From Sphingomonas mucosissima (GTDB taxonomy: Bacteria > Pseudomonadota > Alphaproteobacteria > Sphingomonadales > Sphingomonadaceae): 64,000 nt of DNA. The stretch is taken from positions 186,001-250,000 of the forward strand of contig NZ_NBBJ01000002.1 of assembly GCF_002197665.1 (NCBI RefSeq). The letters run 5' to 3'. The translations under genes were made by a program, and so were the position numbers. Under the pieces are notes generated by a model. It ran no database searches. It was not told where the DNA came from and worked only from the letters and a program-made list of their open reading frames with translations. Positions 46,689 through 56,313 of the stretch are shown here, in pieces (the stretch's first letter is position 1; each line of letters starts with the position of its first letter).

Positions 46689-48269
46689 TCAGTTGCGCTG
46701 CAAGACCAGGCCGCGGGCGATCACCTGCGCCTGGATCTCGGCGGCACCTTCGAAGATGTTGAGGATGCGCGCGTCGCACAGGATGCGGCTGATCTCGAAT
46801 TCGAGCGCATAGCCGTTGCCGCCGTGGATCTGGAGCGCGGCATCGGCATTGCTCCACGCGGCGCGGGCGGCGAGCAGCTTCGCCATGCCGGCCTCGATAT
46901 CGCAGCGCTTGCCCGAATCCTTGGCGCGCGCGGCGGCATAGGTGAGTTCGCGCGCGGCGATGAGATCGACGAGGCTCATCGCCAGTTTGTCGGCGACGCG
47001 CGGGAAGTGGATGATTGCGCGGCCGAACTGCTGGCGGTCCAGCGCATAGGACAGGCCGAGTTCGAGCGCGCGGCGGGCGACGCCGACGGCGCGCGCGGCG
47101 GTCTGGATCCGCGCGCCCTCAAAGGTGCGCATCAGCTGCTTGAAGCCCTGGCCCTCCTCGCCGCCGAGCAAAGCATCGGCGGGGGCGGCCATGCCGTCGA
47201 ACGACAGCGCATATTCGCGCATGCCGCGATAGCCGAGCACCTCGATCTCGCTGCCCGACATGCCGGGGGCGGGAAAGGGATCGTCCTCCGTGCCGCGCTG
47301 CTTGGGGACGAGCAGCATCGAGAGGCCGGCATAGCCTTTTGCATCCGGCAGGGTGCGGGCGAGCAGCGTCATGAGGTCGGAGCGGCTGGCGTGGGTGATC
47401 CACGTCTTGGCGCCGTCGATCCGCCACGTATGGCCGTCGCGGCGTGCGCGGGTCTGGAGCGAGCCGAGGTCGCTGCCGACATCGGGTTCGGTGAAGACGG
47501 CGGTAGGGAGCACCTCGCCACTGGCGATGCGCGGCAGCCATTCGGCCTTTTGCGCCTCGGTGCCCGAGCCGGCGATCAGCTCGCCCGCAATTTCGGAGCG
47601 TGTGCCGAGCGAGCCGGCGCCGATCCAGCCGCGCGACAATTCCTCGGTGACGATGCACATGACGAGCTTCGACAGGCCGAGGCCGCCGTAGTTTTCGGGG
47701 ATGCAGACGCCGAAGGTGCCGAGGTCGGCCATGCGCGCGACGGTCGTATCGGGGATCAGATCGTTGGCGAGGTGCCAGCCGTGTGCGTGGGGCAGGATTT
47801 CGGCATCGGTGAAGCGGCGGAACTGGTCGCGGATCGCGTCGAGCTCGGCATCGTGGAGCGTTTCGCTGGGCCATTCGCCGGCGGCGAGCCGCTCCACCAG
47901 CGCCCGGCGGTCGGCGGCGGCGTCATGATCGAGGAGGTCGGCGCAGGCGGTCGCCAGCGCGCGGGCCGGGGCGGCGAGGCCAAGGTCGGCAGGGCGGAAC
48001 AGCTCATTCTGGCCCATCGGCAGGCCACCGACGAGCTGGGCGATGCTTTCTTGGAAGGCGAGGCGGGCGACCAGGGCGTTTGTCTCGCCCGCGTTGCGAT
48101 CGGCCCACTCGGCCACCGCCTCCAGCGCCGCGACGGTGGTGGCGACCCAGGCGAAGCCGTGGGCGGCGCGCTGCTCGGTGTCGATCGGCGCGACATCGAG
48201 CCGGGCCGCGAGGGCGGCACGGGCGTCGTCGCGATAGCGTTGCGCCGCTGCCAGTGCCGCCCTCAGCAT
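46689..48269 (-). CDS. Acyl-CoA dehydrogenase
   Basis: A 526-residue flavoprotein. The first 110 residues are an extra helical domain ([20 protein letters not shown]), then the usual ACAD fold: [40 protein letters not shown] (FAD/substrate signature), [40 protein letters not shown] and [20 protein letters not shown]. The extended length suggests a branch outside the short-chain enzymes; substrate chain length is not readable. ATG 48269 overlaps the thiolase stop (ATGA), so thiolase and dehydrogenase are one operon. Confidence 0.92.
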   Translation of the reverse strand: MLRAALAAAQRYRDDARAALAARLDVAPIDTEQRAAHGFAWVATTVAALEAVAEWADRNAGETNALVARLAFQESIAQLVGGLPMGQNELFRPADLGLAAPARALATACADLLDHDAAADRRALVERLAAGEWPSETLHDAELDAIRDQFRRFTDAEILPHAHGWHLANDLIPDTTVARMADLGTFGVCIPENYGGLGLSKLVMCIVTEELSRGWIGAGSLGTRSEIAGELIAGSGTEAQKAEWLPRIASGEVLPTAVFTEPDVGSDLGSLQTRARRDGHTWRIDGAKTWITHASRSDLMTLLARTLPDAKGYAGLSMLLVPKQRGTEDDPFPAPGMSGSEIEVLGYRGMREYALSFDGMAAPADALLGGEEGQGFKQLMRTFEGARIQTAARAVGVARRALELGLSYALDRQQFGRAIIHFPRVADKLAMSLVDLIAARELTYAAARAKDSGKRCDIEAGMAKLLAARAAWSNADAALQIHGGNGYALEFEISRILCDARILNIFEGAAEIQAQVIARGLVLQRN

Positions 48270-49480
48270 CAGGCGCGCTCGAAGATCGCGGCGATACCCT
48301 GGCCGCCGCCGATGCACATCGTCTCCAGACCATAGCGGCCGTCGCGGCGGACGAGCTCGCGGGTCAGGTTGGCGAGGATGCGGCCGCCGGTCGCGCCGAT
48401 CGGGTGGCCGAGAGAGATGCCCGAGCCGTTGACGTTGAGGATTTCGTTACGGCTGTCGCCCTTGCTCCAGCCCCAGCCCTTGAGCACGGCGAGCACCTGC
48501 GGCGCGAACGCCTCGTTCAGTTCGACGAGGTCGATGTCGGACCAGGAGAGGCCGTTGCGGCCGAACAGGCGCTCGACTGCCGGCACCGGGCCGATGCCCA
48601 TGCGCGAGGGATCGCAGCCGGCGGCGGCCCAGCTGTGGAACCAGGCAATCGGCTCAAGGCCGAGCTCTTCCAACTTGTCTTCGGCGACGACGAGGCAGGC
48701 GGCCGCCGCATCATTCTGCTGGCTGGCGTTGCCGGCGGTGACGACGCCGCCTTCGAGCGGGCGCAGCTTGCCAAGCGATTCCGCCGTCGCGTCGGGGCGG
48801 AAGCCTTCGTCGCGGTCGAAGACGATGGGATCGCCCTTCTTTTGCGGCACCGAGACGGGGACGAGCTCGTCGGCGAACAGGCCCTGTTCCCAGGCGGCGG
48901 TGGCGCGCTGGTGCGAGCGGACGGCATAGGCATCGGCCTCTTCGCGGCTGATGTCGTAATCCTTGGCGAGATTCTCGGCGGTCTCGATCATGCCGCTGAT
49001 GACGCCGAACCGCTCGACCGGCTGCGACATGAGGCGGCCGCGGGTGAGGCGATCGTGGATGGTGAGGTTGCCGGCGCGCACGCCTTTGCGGATGTCCGTC
49101 GTGTAATGCTCGACGTTGGACATGCTCTCGCAGCCGCCGGCGACCACGACGTCACTGACGCCGGTCTGCACCATCATCGCGGCGTCGATCACGGCCTGAA
49201 GCCCCGAGCCGCAGCGGCGATCGAGCTGATAGCCCGGCACTTCGATCGGGAGGCCGGCGGCGAGCCATGCCCAGTGGCCGATCGCGGGCGCTTCGCCACT
49301 GCCATAGCCTTGCGCGAACACGACATCGTCGACGCGGCTCGGATCGATCTTCGTGCGCTCCATCAGCGCCTTCAGGATCGTGGCGCCGAGCTGGCCGGCG
49401 GTGAGCGAGGAGAGGCTGCCGCCGAACTTGCCGACGGGAGTGCGGATGGGGGCGACGATGGCGGCGCGGCGGAGGGTCAT
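48269..49480 (-). CDS. Acetyl-CoA C-acyltransferase (thiolase)
   Basis: A 403-residue thiolase. Nucleophile Cys in [19 protein letters not shown], catalytic His in [20 protein letters not shown], and the second Cys in [18 protein letters not shown] are all intact. N-terminus [20 protein letters not shown] is standard. It could act in beta-oxidation (3-ketoacyl-CoA thiolysis) or in acetoacetyl-CoA formation. Pairing with an overlapping acyl-CoA dehydrogenase favours degradation, though no hydratase/dehydrogenase is adjacent. ATG 49480 is chosen by homology; the frame upstream to 49576 is non-coding in character. Confidence 0.93.
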   Translation of the reverse strand: MTLRRAAIVAPIRTPVGKFGGSLSSLTAGQLGATILKALMERTKIDPSRVDDVVFAQGYGSGEAPAIGHWAWLAAGLPIEVPGYQLDRRCGSGLQAVIDAAMMVQTGVSDVVVAGGCESMSNVEHYTTDIRKGVRAGNLTIHDRLTRGRLMSQPVERFGVISGMIETAENLAKDYDISREEADAYAVRSHQRATAAWEQGLFADELVPVSVPQKKGDPIVFDRDEGFRPDATAESLGKLRPLEGGVVTAGNASQQNDAAAACLVVAEDKLEELGLEPIAWFHSWAAAGCDPSRMGIGPVPAVERLFGRNGLSWSDIDLVELNEAFAPQVLAVLKGWGWSKGDSRNEILNVNGSGISLGHPIGATGGRILANLTRELVRRDGRYGLETMCIGGGQGIAAIFERA

Positions 49481-49989
49481 GGGGTCAGCTCCTGCAAAAA
49501 AGCGGAGACGCGACTGGAGGTGACCGGCGCTCTCCTTGTTGCGTTTTCGCCTACCGGATGGCCAGGGCGGTTTCAACTATGCGGATTGTTATTCAGCGGG
49601 TTGAAACGGCGTTGCCCGTCGTACGGAACATCTGCGAAGCGCATCGGGCCATGCCGGGCTGGTTCCGGCATCAACCGCGCCGCAGACTTTAAGGTGTTGA
49701 GTGTGTGGAACCGTGGATCCCGGCACAAGGCCGGGATGACGCGGTTTATGGGGCAGCGGGAGCATTCCTCGGCGGCCTCGTCATGCCAGGACGCGCCCGG
49801 GATGACGATGGCTTGCCTCATTGCCTTCCATGCGGCTATGGCGCGCGCATTCGCATGGACCCGGTGCAAGCCCGGGTGGCTATCCCGGCCGCTGATCCGC
49901 CGGGCAACCTGCACAGATCTGATTATCCTGCCGCCTGCCTCTTGCTGCGCGCGGCTGTCTGTGTTGCGTTAAACAGGTTCTCCCTTTTC
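49481..49989. other. 509-base intergenic region between divergent thiolase and SulP genes
   Basis: No gene is supported here. The stretch holds the two promoter regions and at least three extragenic palindrome units (49714-49741, 49779-49807, 49855-49880). An open frame continuous with SulP runs back to 49705, but it reads through the repeats and has no transporter-like sequence before MLSRFRTEW, so I treat it as non-coding. Confidence 0.7.
49714..49880. repeat. Three-unit cluster of extragenic palindromes upstream of the SulP gene
   Basis: Unit 1 is TGGATCCCGGCACAAGGCCG to GGGATGACG (49714-49741). Unit 2 is CGTCATGCCAGGACGCGCCC to GGGATGACG (49779-49807). Unit 3, more decayed, is ATGGACCCGGTGCAAGCCCG to GGTGGC (49855-49880). 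They share CCGG...CCGGGATGACG with the copies at 20333, 46599 and 51479. Confidence 0.75.
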
Positions 49990-51468
49990 ATGCTTTCCCG
50001 TTTTCGAACTGAGTGGTTCGCTGGCGCCGGTGATGTGCGGCGCGAGACACTCGCCGGCATCGTCGTCGCGCTCGCGCTGATCCCCGAGGCGATCGGTTTC
50101 TCGATCATCGCCGGGGTCGATCCCAGCGTCGGCCTTTATGCCTCGGTGGCGATCGCCATCATCATCTCGTTCCTCGGTGGCCGCCCGGCGATGATCTCCG
50201 CCGCCACAGCCGCCGTCGCCGTGGTGGTGACGCCGCTGGTGCGCGATCATGGCGTCGATTACCTTTTTGCCGCGACCATCCTGATGGGCGTGATCCAGAT
50301 CGCGGCAGGGCTGCTGCGGCTCGACCTGTTGATGCAGTTCGTCTCGCGGTCGGTCATCACCGGCTTCGTCAACGCGCTGGCGATCCTGATCTTCATGGCG
50401 CAGCTGCCGCAGCTGACCGGCGTGACGTGGCATACCTATGCGATGGCCGCGGCGGGGCTGGCGATCATCTACCTGTTGCCGCGGGTGACGAAGGCGGTGC
50501 CATCGCCATTGGTGGCGATCATCGTGCTGGCGATCGTGAGCATCGCGATCGGCCTGCCGGTGCGCACGGTGGGTGAGATGGGGCGGCTGCCCGAGGGGCT
50601 GCCGAGCCTGGCCTGGCCCGATGTGCCGCTGACGCTCGACACGCTGCGGATCATCCTGCCCTATTCGCTGACGATGGCGGCGGTGGGCCTGCTTGAATCG
50701 CTGCTGACGGCGCAGATCGTCGACGACATGACCAATACTGACAGCGACAAGCGGCGCGAGTGCATGGGGCAGGGCGGGGCCAATATGGTGGCGGCGCTGG
50801 TCGGCGGCATGGGCGGCTGCGCGATGATCGGCCAGTCGGTGATCAACGTGACGTCGGGCGGGCGCAAGCGGCTGTCGACCTTTATCGCCGGGGCGTTCCT
50901 GCTGTTCCTGCTGGCAGTGCTTGGGCCCGTCGTTGGGCGGATCCCGATGCCGGCGCTGGTCGCGGTGATGATCATGGTGTCGATCGGGACGTTCAGCTGG
51001 AATTCGATCCCGAACCTCAGGCGCCATCCGCCTACGTCTTCGGCGGTGATGCTGGTGACCGTAGCGGTCGTGGTCGCGACGCGCGATCTGGCACAGGGCG
51101 TGCTGGCCGGCGTGCTGCTGTCGGGCATCTTCTTCGCGGGCAAGGTGCAGCGGATGTTCGCCGTCGAGCGCGAGGAGGAGGGCGAGCGGGTGTTGTATCG
51201 GGTGAGCGGGGAGATCTTCTTTGCGTCGGTCGATCGATTCACACGGGCGTTCGCGCCCGAGGACGGCCGTGCGGTGACGATCGACGTCTCGGCGGCGCAC
51301 TTCTGGGACATTTCGGGGGTGGGCGCGCTGGACAAGATCATCGCGCGGCTGCGGCGTGATGGCTCCGTCGTGGAGGTGATCGGCTATAATCGCGCGAGCG
51401 CTGATCTGATCGATCGCTTTGCGTTGCACGACAAGACGGGGGTGGAACTGGGCGTCGTGCCGCATTGA
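49990..51468 (+). CDS. SulP family anion transporter
   Basis: A 492-residue secondary transporter. The SulP fold is clear: [60 protein letters not shown], with about 11-12 hydrophobic helices, then VARRDLA-like [22 protein letters not shown]-terminal STAS domain covers about residues 400-490 ([20 protein letters not shown]). The anion (sulfate, bicarbonate or other) cannot be told from sequence; no sulfate-assimilation gene or carbonic anhydrase is adjacent. ATG 49990 is chosen because transporter-like sequence begins there. Confidence 0.9.
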   Translation: MLSRFRTEWFAGAGDVRRETLAGIVVALALIPEAIGFSIIAGVDPSVGLYASVAIAIIISFLGGRPAMISAATAAVAVVVTPLVRDHGVDYLFAATILMGVIQIAAGLLRLDLLMQFVSRSVITGFVNALAILIFMAQLPQLTGVTWHTYAMAAAGLAIIYLLPRVTKAVPSPLVAIIVLAIVSIAIGLPVRTVGEMGRLPEGLPSLAWPDVPLTLDTLRIILPYSLTMAAVGLLESLLTAQIVDDMTNTDSDKRRECMGQGGANMVAALVGGMGGCAMIGQSVINVTSGGRKRLSTFIAGAFLLFLLAVLGPVVGRIPMPALVAVMIMVSIGTFSWNSIPNLRRHPPTSSAVMLVTVAVVVATRDLAQGVLAGVLLSGIFFAGKVQRMFAVEREEEGERVLYRVSGEIFFASVDRFTRAFAPEDGRAVTIDVSAAHFWDISGVGALDKIIARLRRDGSVVEVIGYNRASADLIDRFALHDKTGVELGVVPH

Positions 51469-51478
51469 GCGTGCGCTT

Positions 51479-51558
51479 TCCGGCATCCAGCCGTCTGCGC
51501 ACGCCACCGGGGGTTGGACGTGTGGAGGGCTGGATGCCGGGACAATCCCGGCATGACG
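51479..51558. repeat. Inverted pair of extragenic palindromes after the SulP gene
   Basis: TCCGGCATCCAGCC (51479-51492) is the inverse of GGCTGGATGCCGG at 51528-51540, and TGGATGCCGGGACAATCCCG to GGCATGACG (51531-51558) is a full self-complementary unit. It sits between convergent genes and may help end both transcripts. Confidence 0.8.
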
Positions 51559-51581
51559 GGAGGGTTTAGGTCACAACAACC

Positions 51582-51614
51582 CGCACCAAAGTACCACTTT
51601 GGTGCGCAGCCCTT
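51582..51614. terminator. Terminator-like hairpin between convergent SulP and ispG genes
   Basis: CGCACCAAAGT-ACC-ACTTTGGTGCG (51582-51606) is a perfect 11-bp inverted repeat with a 3-base loop. On the plus strand a T-rich stretch (CCCTTTTATT) follows a few bases later. It lies 8 bases beyond the ispG stop, so it may serve both directions. Confidence 0.65.
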
Positions 51615-52739
51615 TTATTCTGCCGCTACCTTGGTCGCCTCGCTGGCGGCCTCCAGCTCGGCGGCCTTGGCCTCGACCAGGCGGACGATGTGGTCGATCA
51701 TGCCTTCGTCCTGCACGACGTGGTCGGTGACGCCCGAGAGGTACACCATGTGCTTGCCGTTGCCGCCGCCGGTGAGGCCGATGTCGGTCTCGCGCGCTTC
51801 GCCCGGGCCGTTGACGACGCAGCCGAGCACCGAGAGCGACATGGGCGTGCGGATGTGCTGGAGGCGTTCCTCCAACGTCTGCACCGTGCGGATCACGTCA
51901 AAGCCCTGACGCGCGCAGCTCGGGCAGCTGACCACGCGCACGCCGCGGTTGCGGATGCCGAGCGATTTCAGGATCTCGAAGCCGACGCGCACTTCTTCTT
52001 CGGGCTCGGCCGAGAGCGAGACGCGGATCGTGTCGCCGATGCCGTACCAAAGGAGCGAGCCGATACCGATCGCGCTCTTCACCGTGCCGCCGACAAAGCC
52101 GCCCGCCTCGGTGATGCCGAGGTGCAGCGGGCAATCGACCGCTTCGGCGAGTTGCTGGTAGGCGGCGACGGCGAGGAACACGTCCGACGCCTTCACCGCG
52201 ACCTTGAACTCATGAAAGTCGCGGTCCTGAAGCAACTTGATGTGATCGAGCGCCGATTCGACCAGCGCCTCGGGGCAGGGCTCGCCGTATTTCTCCAGCA
52301 GGTCCTTTTCGAGGCTGCCGGCATTCACACCGATGCGGATCGCGCAGCCGTTTGCCTTGGCGGCGTTGACCACTTCGTTGACGCGATCGGCGGAGCCGAT
52401 GTTGCCCGGGTTGATGCGCAGGCACGCCGCGCCGGCGTCCGCTGCCTCCAGCGCGCGCTTGTAGTGGAAATGGATGTCCGCGACGATCGGCACGCGCGCG
52501 GCACGCACGATCTGCTTCAGCGCGGCGGTCGATTCGACGTCCGGGCAGCTGACGCGGATGATGTCGACGCCGGCCTCCTCGCAGCGGCGGATCTGGTCGA
52601 TCGTGGCGCGCGCATCGTCGGTCGGCGTGTTCGTCATCGTCTGCACGGTGACGGGGGCGTCGCCACCGACGGGCACGTCGCCCACCATGATCTGGCGGCT
52701 CGCGCGGCGGTGAATATCGCGCCAGGGGCGTAGGGACAT
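51615..52739 (-). CDS. ispG: 4-hydroxy-3-methylbut-2-en-1-yl diphosphate synthase (flavodoxin-type)
   Basis: A 374-residue [4Fe-4S] enzyme of the MEP isoprenoid pathway, converting methylerythritol cyclodiphosphate to HMBPP. Seen: [68 protein letters not shown], and the cluster Cys in [13 protein letters not shown] and [20 protein letters not shown]. The last 25 residues are an Ala/Glu tail. ATG 52739 ([14 protein letters not shown]) is chosen by homology. It is divergent from the DUF1993 gene. Confidence 0.95.
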   Translation of the reverse strand: MSLRPWRDIHRRASRQIMVGDVPVGGDAPVTVQTMTNTPTDDARATIDQIRRCEEAGVDIIRVSCPDVESTAALKQIVRAARVPIVADIHFHYKRALEAADAGAACLRINPGNIGSADRVNEVVNAAKANGCAIRIGVNAGSLEKDLLEKYGEPCPEALVESALDHIKLLQDRDFHEFKVAVKASDVFLAVAAYQQLAEAVDCPLHLGITEAGGFVGGTVKSAIGIGSLLWYGIGDTIRVSLSAEPEEEVRVGFEILKSLGIRNRGVRVVSCPSCARQGFDVIRTVQTLEERLQHIRTPMSLSVLGCVVNGPGEARETDIGLTGGGNGKHMVYLSGVTDHVVQDEGMIDHIVRLVEAKAAELEAASEATKVAAE

Positions 52740-52810
52740 CGAAGGGCTTCCTATCGGCTTTGGCGGCGATATAGCGCTTCCCACATATAAACGAAACGTG
52801 GGGCAGGACG

Positions 52811-53332
52811 ATGACGCTTTCTCTGTACGATGCGGTGATCCCGTCGAACATCCAGATCCTGGGCGCGATTGATCGCCTGCTGGACAAGGCGGAGGCGTAT
52901 GCGGCCGAAAAGGGCATGAGCGCGGCCGAGCTGATCGACGCGCGGCTGGCGCCCGACATGCTGCCGTTCGGTTATCAGGTGAAATCGGTTGCCGAGCATT
53001 CGGTGGGCGGGATCGAAGGCGTGCGCGGCGGCAATTTCTCGCCCAGCATGGTGCCGTGGCCGACCAACTTTGCCGGGCTGCACGAGCGAATCCGCGGCGC
53101 CATCGCGGCGCTGGAGGCGGTTGATCGGGCGGAGTTCGACGCGCTGGTCGACAAGGACACGCAATTCTCGATGGGTGAGCTGCGCATGCCCTTCACGGGC
53201 GCGCAGTTCCTGCTCTCCTTCTCGCAGCCCAACTTCTATTTCCACGCCACCACCGCCTACGCGATCCTGCGGGCGCAGGGGATGAAGATCGGCAAGCGCG
53301 ATTTCCTCGGCGCGCTGCGGATGAAAGCCTGA
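52811..53332 (+). CDS. DUF1993 domain-containing protein
   Basis: A 173-residue soluble helical protein. DUF1993 features: [20 protein letters not shown] at the N-terminus, [20 protein letters not shown] in the middle, and [20 protein letters not shown] near the C-terminus, a layout of four helices related to the DinB-like fold. His residues that might bind metal are VAEHSVGG and FYFHATT. Function is unknown. GGGGCAGGACG precedes ATG 52811. It is divergent from ispG and 48 bases before the acyltransferase gene. Confidence 0.87.
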   Translation: MTLSLYDAVIPSNIQILGAIDRLLDKAEAYAAEKGMSAAELIDARLAPDMLPFGYQVKSVAEHSVGGIEGVRGGNFSPSMVPWPTNFAGLHERIRGAIAALEAVDRAEFDALVDKDTQFSMGELRMPFTGAQFLLSFSQPNFYFHATTAYAILRAQGMKIGKRDFLGALRMKA

Positions 53333-53380
53333 TCCGGCGCGGCCTGTTCGTCGCTGGCCCGAGCGGCTAGGCTGGGCACG

Positions 53381-54550
53381 ATGCAGCGGCACTACGGCCT
53401 CGACTGGCTTCGGATCGGGGCGTTCGCGATCCTGATCCTTTATCACATCGGCATGGTGTTCGTGCCGTGGGGCTTCCATGCGAAGCTCGCGGCCGAACAA
53501 TGGGTGACGGTGCCGATGATGCTGTCGAACCCGTGGCGATTGTCGCTGCTGTTCCTTGTTTCGGGCTATGCCAGCCGCGCATTGTTCGTCCGGCATACCG
53601 GGCCGTGGCCGTTCGTGCGCAACCGTACCGCGCGGCTGCTGATCCCGCTCGTGTTCGGGATGGCGGTGATCGTGCCGCCGCAGGCCTGGGTAGAGCTGGT
53701 GACGCAGCATGGCTATGCCGGTGGCTTTCTGGCGTTCTGGTCGGGCGATTATTTCGCGTTCCGCCGGGTGGAGGGCATTTTCCTTCCGACATGGAACCAC
53801 CTGTGGTTCGTCGTCTACCTCTGGGTGTACACCTTGGCCTTCACCGCCGTGCTGGTGATCACGCCGCGCACCGTTGGGGCAGCGGCGCAGCGGCTGTTCG
53901 ACCGGCTGTTCGGCGGGGTCGGCGCGCTGATCCTGCCGATGGCGTGGCTGATGCTGGTGAGCGGCGTGCTGTTCCCCGGCGCGCGCGAGACGCATGAGAT
54001 GGTGGGCGACTGGGTCGCGCACGCCTCCTATTTTCCGATGGTGGTGCTGGGCTACGCGATGGCGGGCAGCGAGCGGATGATCGCGACCTTCGCGCGCTGG
54101 TGGAAGGTGACGGCGCTCGCCGCGCTGCTGGCGTTCCTCACCGTGGCGACGATCCAGATCGTGTTCGCCGGCTATCGCGTGACGCCGCGGCCGTTCGGCA
54201 CGATCTTCAGCCTAGCGCGCGGGGTGCAGGGGTGGATGACGATCGCCGCGCTGATCGGCATCGCCGAAACCTTCTGGAACCGCGACCACCGCTGGCGACC
54301 GATGCTGACGGAGGCGGTGTTTCCGTTTTACATCATCCACCAGACGATCATCGTGGTGGTGGCGTACTGGCTGCTGCTCGCGCGGCTGCCGCTCCTGCTC
54401 GATTTCGTGATCCTGGTGGCGGCGACGGTGGCGGGCTGTTGGGCCTTTTACCTTGGCGGCCGGCGGGTGCCGTGGCTGCGACCGCTGATCGGCTTGCGGC
54501 TCCATCGCCGGCGGGCCGATATTCCTGATTCTCGTCCCGCCATTGTCTGA
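53381..54550 (+). CDS. Acyltransferase 3 family membrane protein (OpgC-like)
   Basis: A 389-residue protein with about ten helices. The acyltransferase-3 signature is seen: LDWLRIGAFAILILYHIGMV (catalytic-type His), SLLFLVSGYASRALFVRHTG, FVRNRTARLLIPLVFGMAVI and LWFVVYLWVYTLAF. The end has FPFYIIHQTIIVVVAYWLLL. Such proteins add acyl groups to surface glycans, glucans or lipids; OpgC succinylates periplasmic glucans. No glycan synthesis gene lies next to it, so the acceptor is unknown. The asparaginase gene follows 15 bases later. Confidence 0.85.
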   Translation: MQRHYGLDWLRIGAFAILILYHIGMVFVPWGFHAKLAAEQWVTVPMMLSNPWRLSLLFLVSGYASRALFVRHTGPWPFVRNRTARLLIPLVFGMAVIVPPQAWVELVTQHGYAGGFLAFWSGDYFAFRRVEGIFLPTWNHLWFVVYLWVYTLAFTAVLVITPRTVGAAAQRLFDRLFGGVGALILPMAWLMLVSGVLFPGARETHEMVGDWVAHASYFPMVVLGYAMAGSERMIATFARWWKVTALAALLAFLTVATIQIVFAGYRVTPRPFGTIFSLARGVQGWMTIAALIGIAETFWNRDHRWRPMLTEAVFPFYIIHQTIIVVVAYWLLLARLPLLLDFVILVAATVAGCWAFYLGGRRVPWLRPLIGLRLHRRRADIPDSRPAIV

Positions 54551-54565
54551 CACAAAAGGACTTTC

Positions 54566-55549
54566 ATGCGCCTCATCCTGCCCGTGCTCGCCGCTCTCGC
54601 ATCCACGCCAGCCGTGGCACAGGAGGCGCCGCGCTGGTCGCTCGCGATCCATGGCGGCGCCGGGGTGATCGAACGAGACAAGCTCTCGCCGGCGCAGGAC
54701 AAGGCAATCCGCGCCGCGCTGAACCGGGCGCTGAAGGCGGGGTCGGCGGTGCTGGAGAAGGGCGGCAGCGCCATGGATGCCGTTGAGGCGACGATCCACG
54801 TGCTGGAGGATGATCCGCATTTCAACGCGGGGCGCGGCGCCGTTTTCACCTGGGAAGGGCGCAACGAAATGGACGCGGCGGTCATGGACGGCCGCACCCG
54901 CAAGGCCGGCGCCGTTGCCGGTGTTACCGCCACGCGCCACCCGATCAGCCTGGCGCGTGCGGTGATGGAGAAGAGCGACCACGTCTTCCTCGCCGGCAGC
55001 GGCGCCGATGCCTTTTCGCGCGAACAGAAGCTGGAGCAGGCGGACGCCAGCTGGTTCGCCACACCCGAACGGCGGCAGCAGCTGGAAACGCTGAAGGCCA
55101 AGAAGCTGTCGGCGATCGACGTTGATCACAAATATGGCACCGTTGGCGCGGTGGCGCGCGATGCCAACGGCCATGTCGCGGCGGGGACCTCGACCGGAGG
55201 GATGACGGGCAAGCGCTGGGGCCGGATCGGCGATGCGCCGGTGATCGGGGCGGGTACCTATGCCGACGACCGCGCCTGCGCCGTCTCCGCGACCGGATCG
55301 GGCGAGTATTTCATCCGCGAGGGTGTGGCGCACGAGATCTGCGCGCGCATCCGCTTCAAGGGTGAGACCCCGCAGGCCGCGGCCGATGCGGTGATAGCGG
55401 AGGTTGGCGCGATGGGTGGTGACGGCGGCGTGATCGTCAACACGCCATCGGGCGCGATGGCGTGGAGCTACAACACGCCGGGCATGTACCGCGGGCGGGT
55501 AAGCGCTGGCAGCGCGCCGGCGGTCGCGATCTACCGCGACGAGCCGTAG
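54566..55549 (+). CDS. Isoaspartyl peptidase/L-asparaginase, exported
   Basis: A 327-residue plant-type (T2) Ntn hydrolase. A signal peptide is visible (MRLILPVLAALASTPAVAQ), so a periplasmic location is likely. The mature N-terminus WSLAIHGGAGVIERDKLSP is typical. HFNAGRGAVFTWEGRNEMDA lies in the alpha chain. The autocleavage/nucleophile Thr is in KYGTVGAVARDANGHVAAGT (cleavage before Thr of GTVGAV), with STGGMTGKRWGRIGDAPVIG following. It likely removes isoaspartyl residues from peptides or hydrolyses asparagine. It lies 15 bases after the acyltransferase gene. Confidence 0.92.
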   Translation: MRLILPVLAALASTPAVAQEAPRWSLAIHGGAGVIERDKLSPAQDKAIRAALNRALKAGSAVLEKGGSAMDAVEATIHVLEDDPHFNAGRGAVFTWEGRNEMDAAVMDGRTRKAGAVAGVTATRHPISLARAVMEKSDHVFLAGSGADAFSREQKLEQADASWFATPERRQQLETLKAKKLSAIDVDHKYGTVGAVARDANGHVAAGTSTGGMTGKRWGRIGDAPVIGAGTYADDRACAVSATGSGEYFIREGVAHEICARIRFKGETPQAAADAVIAEVGAMGGDGGVIVNTPSGAMAWSYNTPGMYRGRVSAGSAPAVAIYRDEP

Positions 55550-55711
55550 GACGGGGGTGGCCGGCGCGGCAGCTATGGCGCGTCGCGAACGGGGCCATCA
55601 GGTCAGCGGTGGAATGGCGGCAGGCGCCTGCGCTTGGCGATGTGCTGATACCCGGGCCCCGGTTCCGAGCCGCAGTCGGACGTGCTTGGTAACCGCTGGA
55701 AAGTTGACCTG

Positions 55712-56218
55712 ATGCGCGAGCGTGTTCCCCCGTCGAGCGACCACCAGCCGCAGCCTGAGGGCGGTCGAGGCGCTCTCGTCACGAGAGGGTTTCTCGCCGT
55801 GCTGTATTTCGGCGCAGGCGCCCTCCACCTCGCAATCCCGGAGCCTTTCCTCCGCATCACTCCGTCTTGGGTACCTGCGGCAGAGCTGATTATCCGGCTA
55901 ACCGGCGTCGCCGAACTGGCAGGAGCGGTCGGGCTGGTGCAGCCTTGGTCGCCGAGGTTGCGGCGCGCGGCGGGATGGGGGTTCGCCGCCTATGCGCTGT
56001 GCGTCTGGCCCGCCAACGTCAATCATCTGATCATGGACATGGCGCGGCCGGATGGGGGCTTGGGCTGGGCCTACCATGGGCCGCGCATGCTGCTGCAGCC
56101 GGTGCTGATCTGGGCGGCCTTGTGGTCGGCGGGGTGCTCGGGCGGCGGATCGCGCAGGAGGAGGCGGGCGGGAGCGGTTCTTCCGGGAACTGATGAGCGC
56201 GGCGATTTTCCGAGCTGA
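55712..56218 (+). CDS. DoxX-like small membrane protein
   Basis: A 168-residue protein with four hydrophobic helices: FLAVLYFGAGALHLAIPEPF, AAELIIRLTGVAELAGAVGL, AAGWGFAAYALCVWPANVNH and MLLQPVLIWAALWSAG. The LTGVAELAGAVGL and PANVNH features recall DoxX/YphA-like proteins. The last 35 residues are Arg/Gly-rich and unlike the family; the +1 frame reads GGVLGRRIAQEEAGG, so a late frameshift is possible. ATG 55712 or GTG 55682 may be the start. A strong terminator follows. Confidence 0.6.
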   Translation: MRERVPPSSDHQPQPEGGRGALVTRGFLAVLYFGAGALHLAIPEPFLRITPSWVPAAELIIRLTGVAELAGAVGLVQPWSPRLRRAAGWGFAAYALCVWPANVNHLIMDMARPDGGLGWAYHGPRMLLQPVLIWAALWSAGCSGGGSRRRRRAGAVLPGTDERGDFPS

Positions 56219-56276
56219 TGCGGCGTCGGCTAGCCAGTGCCGTATTTCCCGGCTGGTCCCGCCTTCAGGCCCGCAG

Positions 56277-56313
56277 CCGCGCTGCCCGGGCCTAGCCGGG
56301 CAGCGCGGTTTTT
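56277..56313 (+). terminator. Strong intrinsic terminator after the DoxX-like gene
   Basis: CCGCGCTGCCCGG-GCCTAG-CCGGGCAGCGCGG is a perfect 13-bp GC-rich stem with a 6-base loop, followed directly by TTTTTA. It is on the plus strand; its T-run overlaps the stop codon of the convergent HlyD-like gene. Confidence 0.92.

Noticed and set aside
49705..49989. 95-codon N-terminal extension of the SulP transporter
   Set aside because: It reads through three extragenic palindromes and shows no transporter-like or signal sequence; homology starts at MLSRFRTEW.
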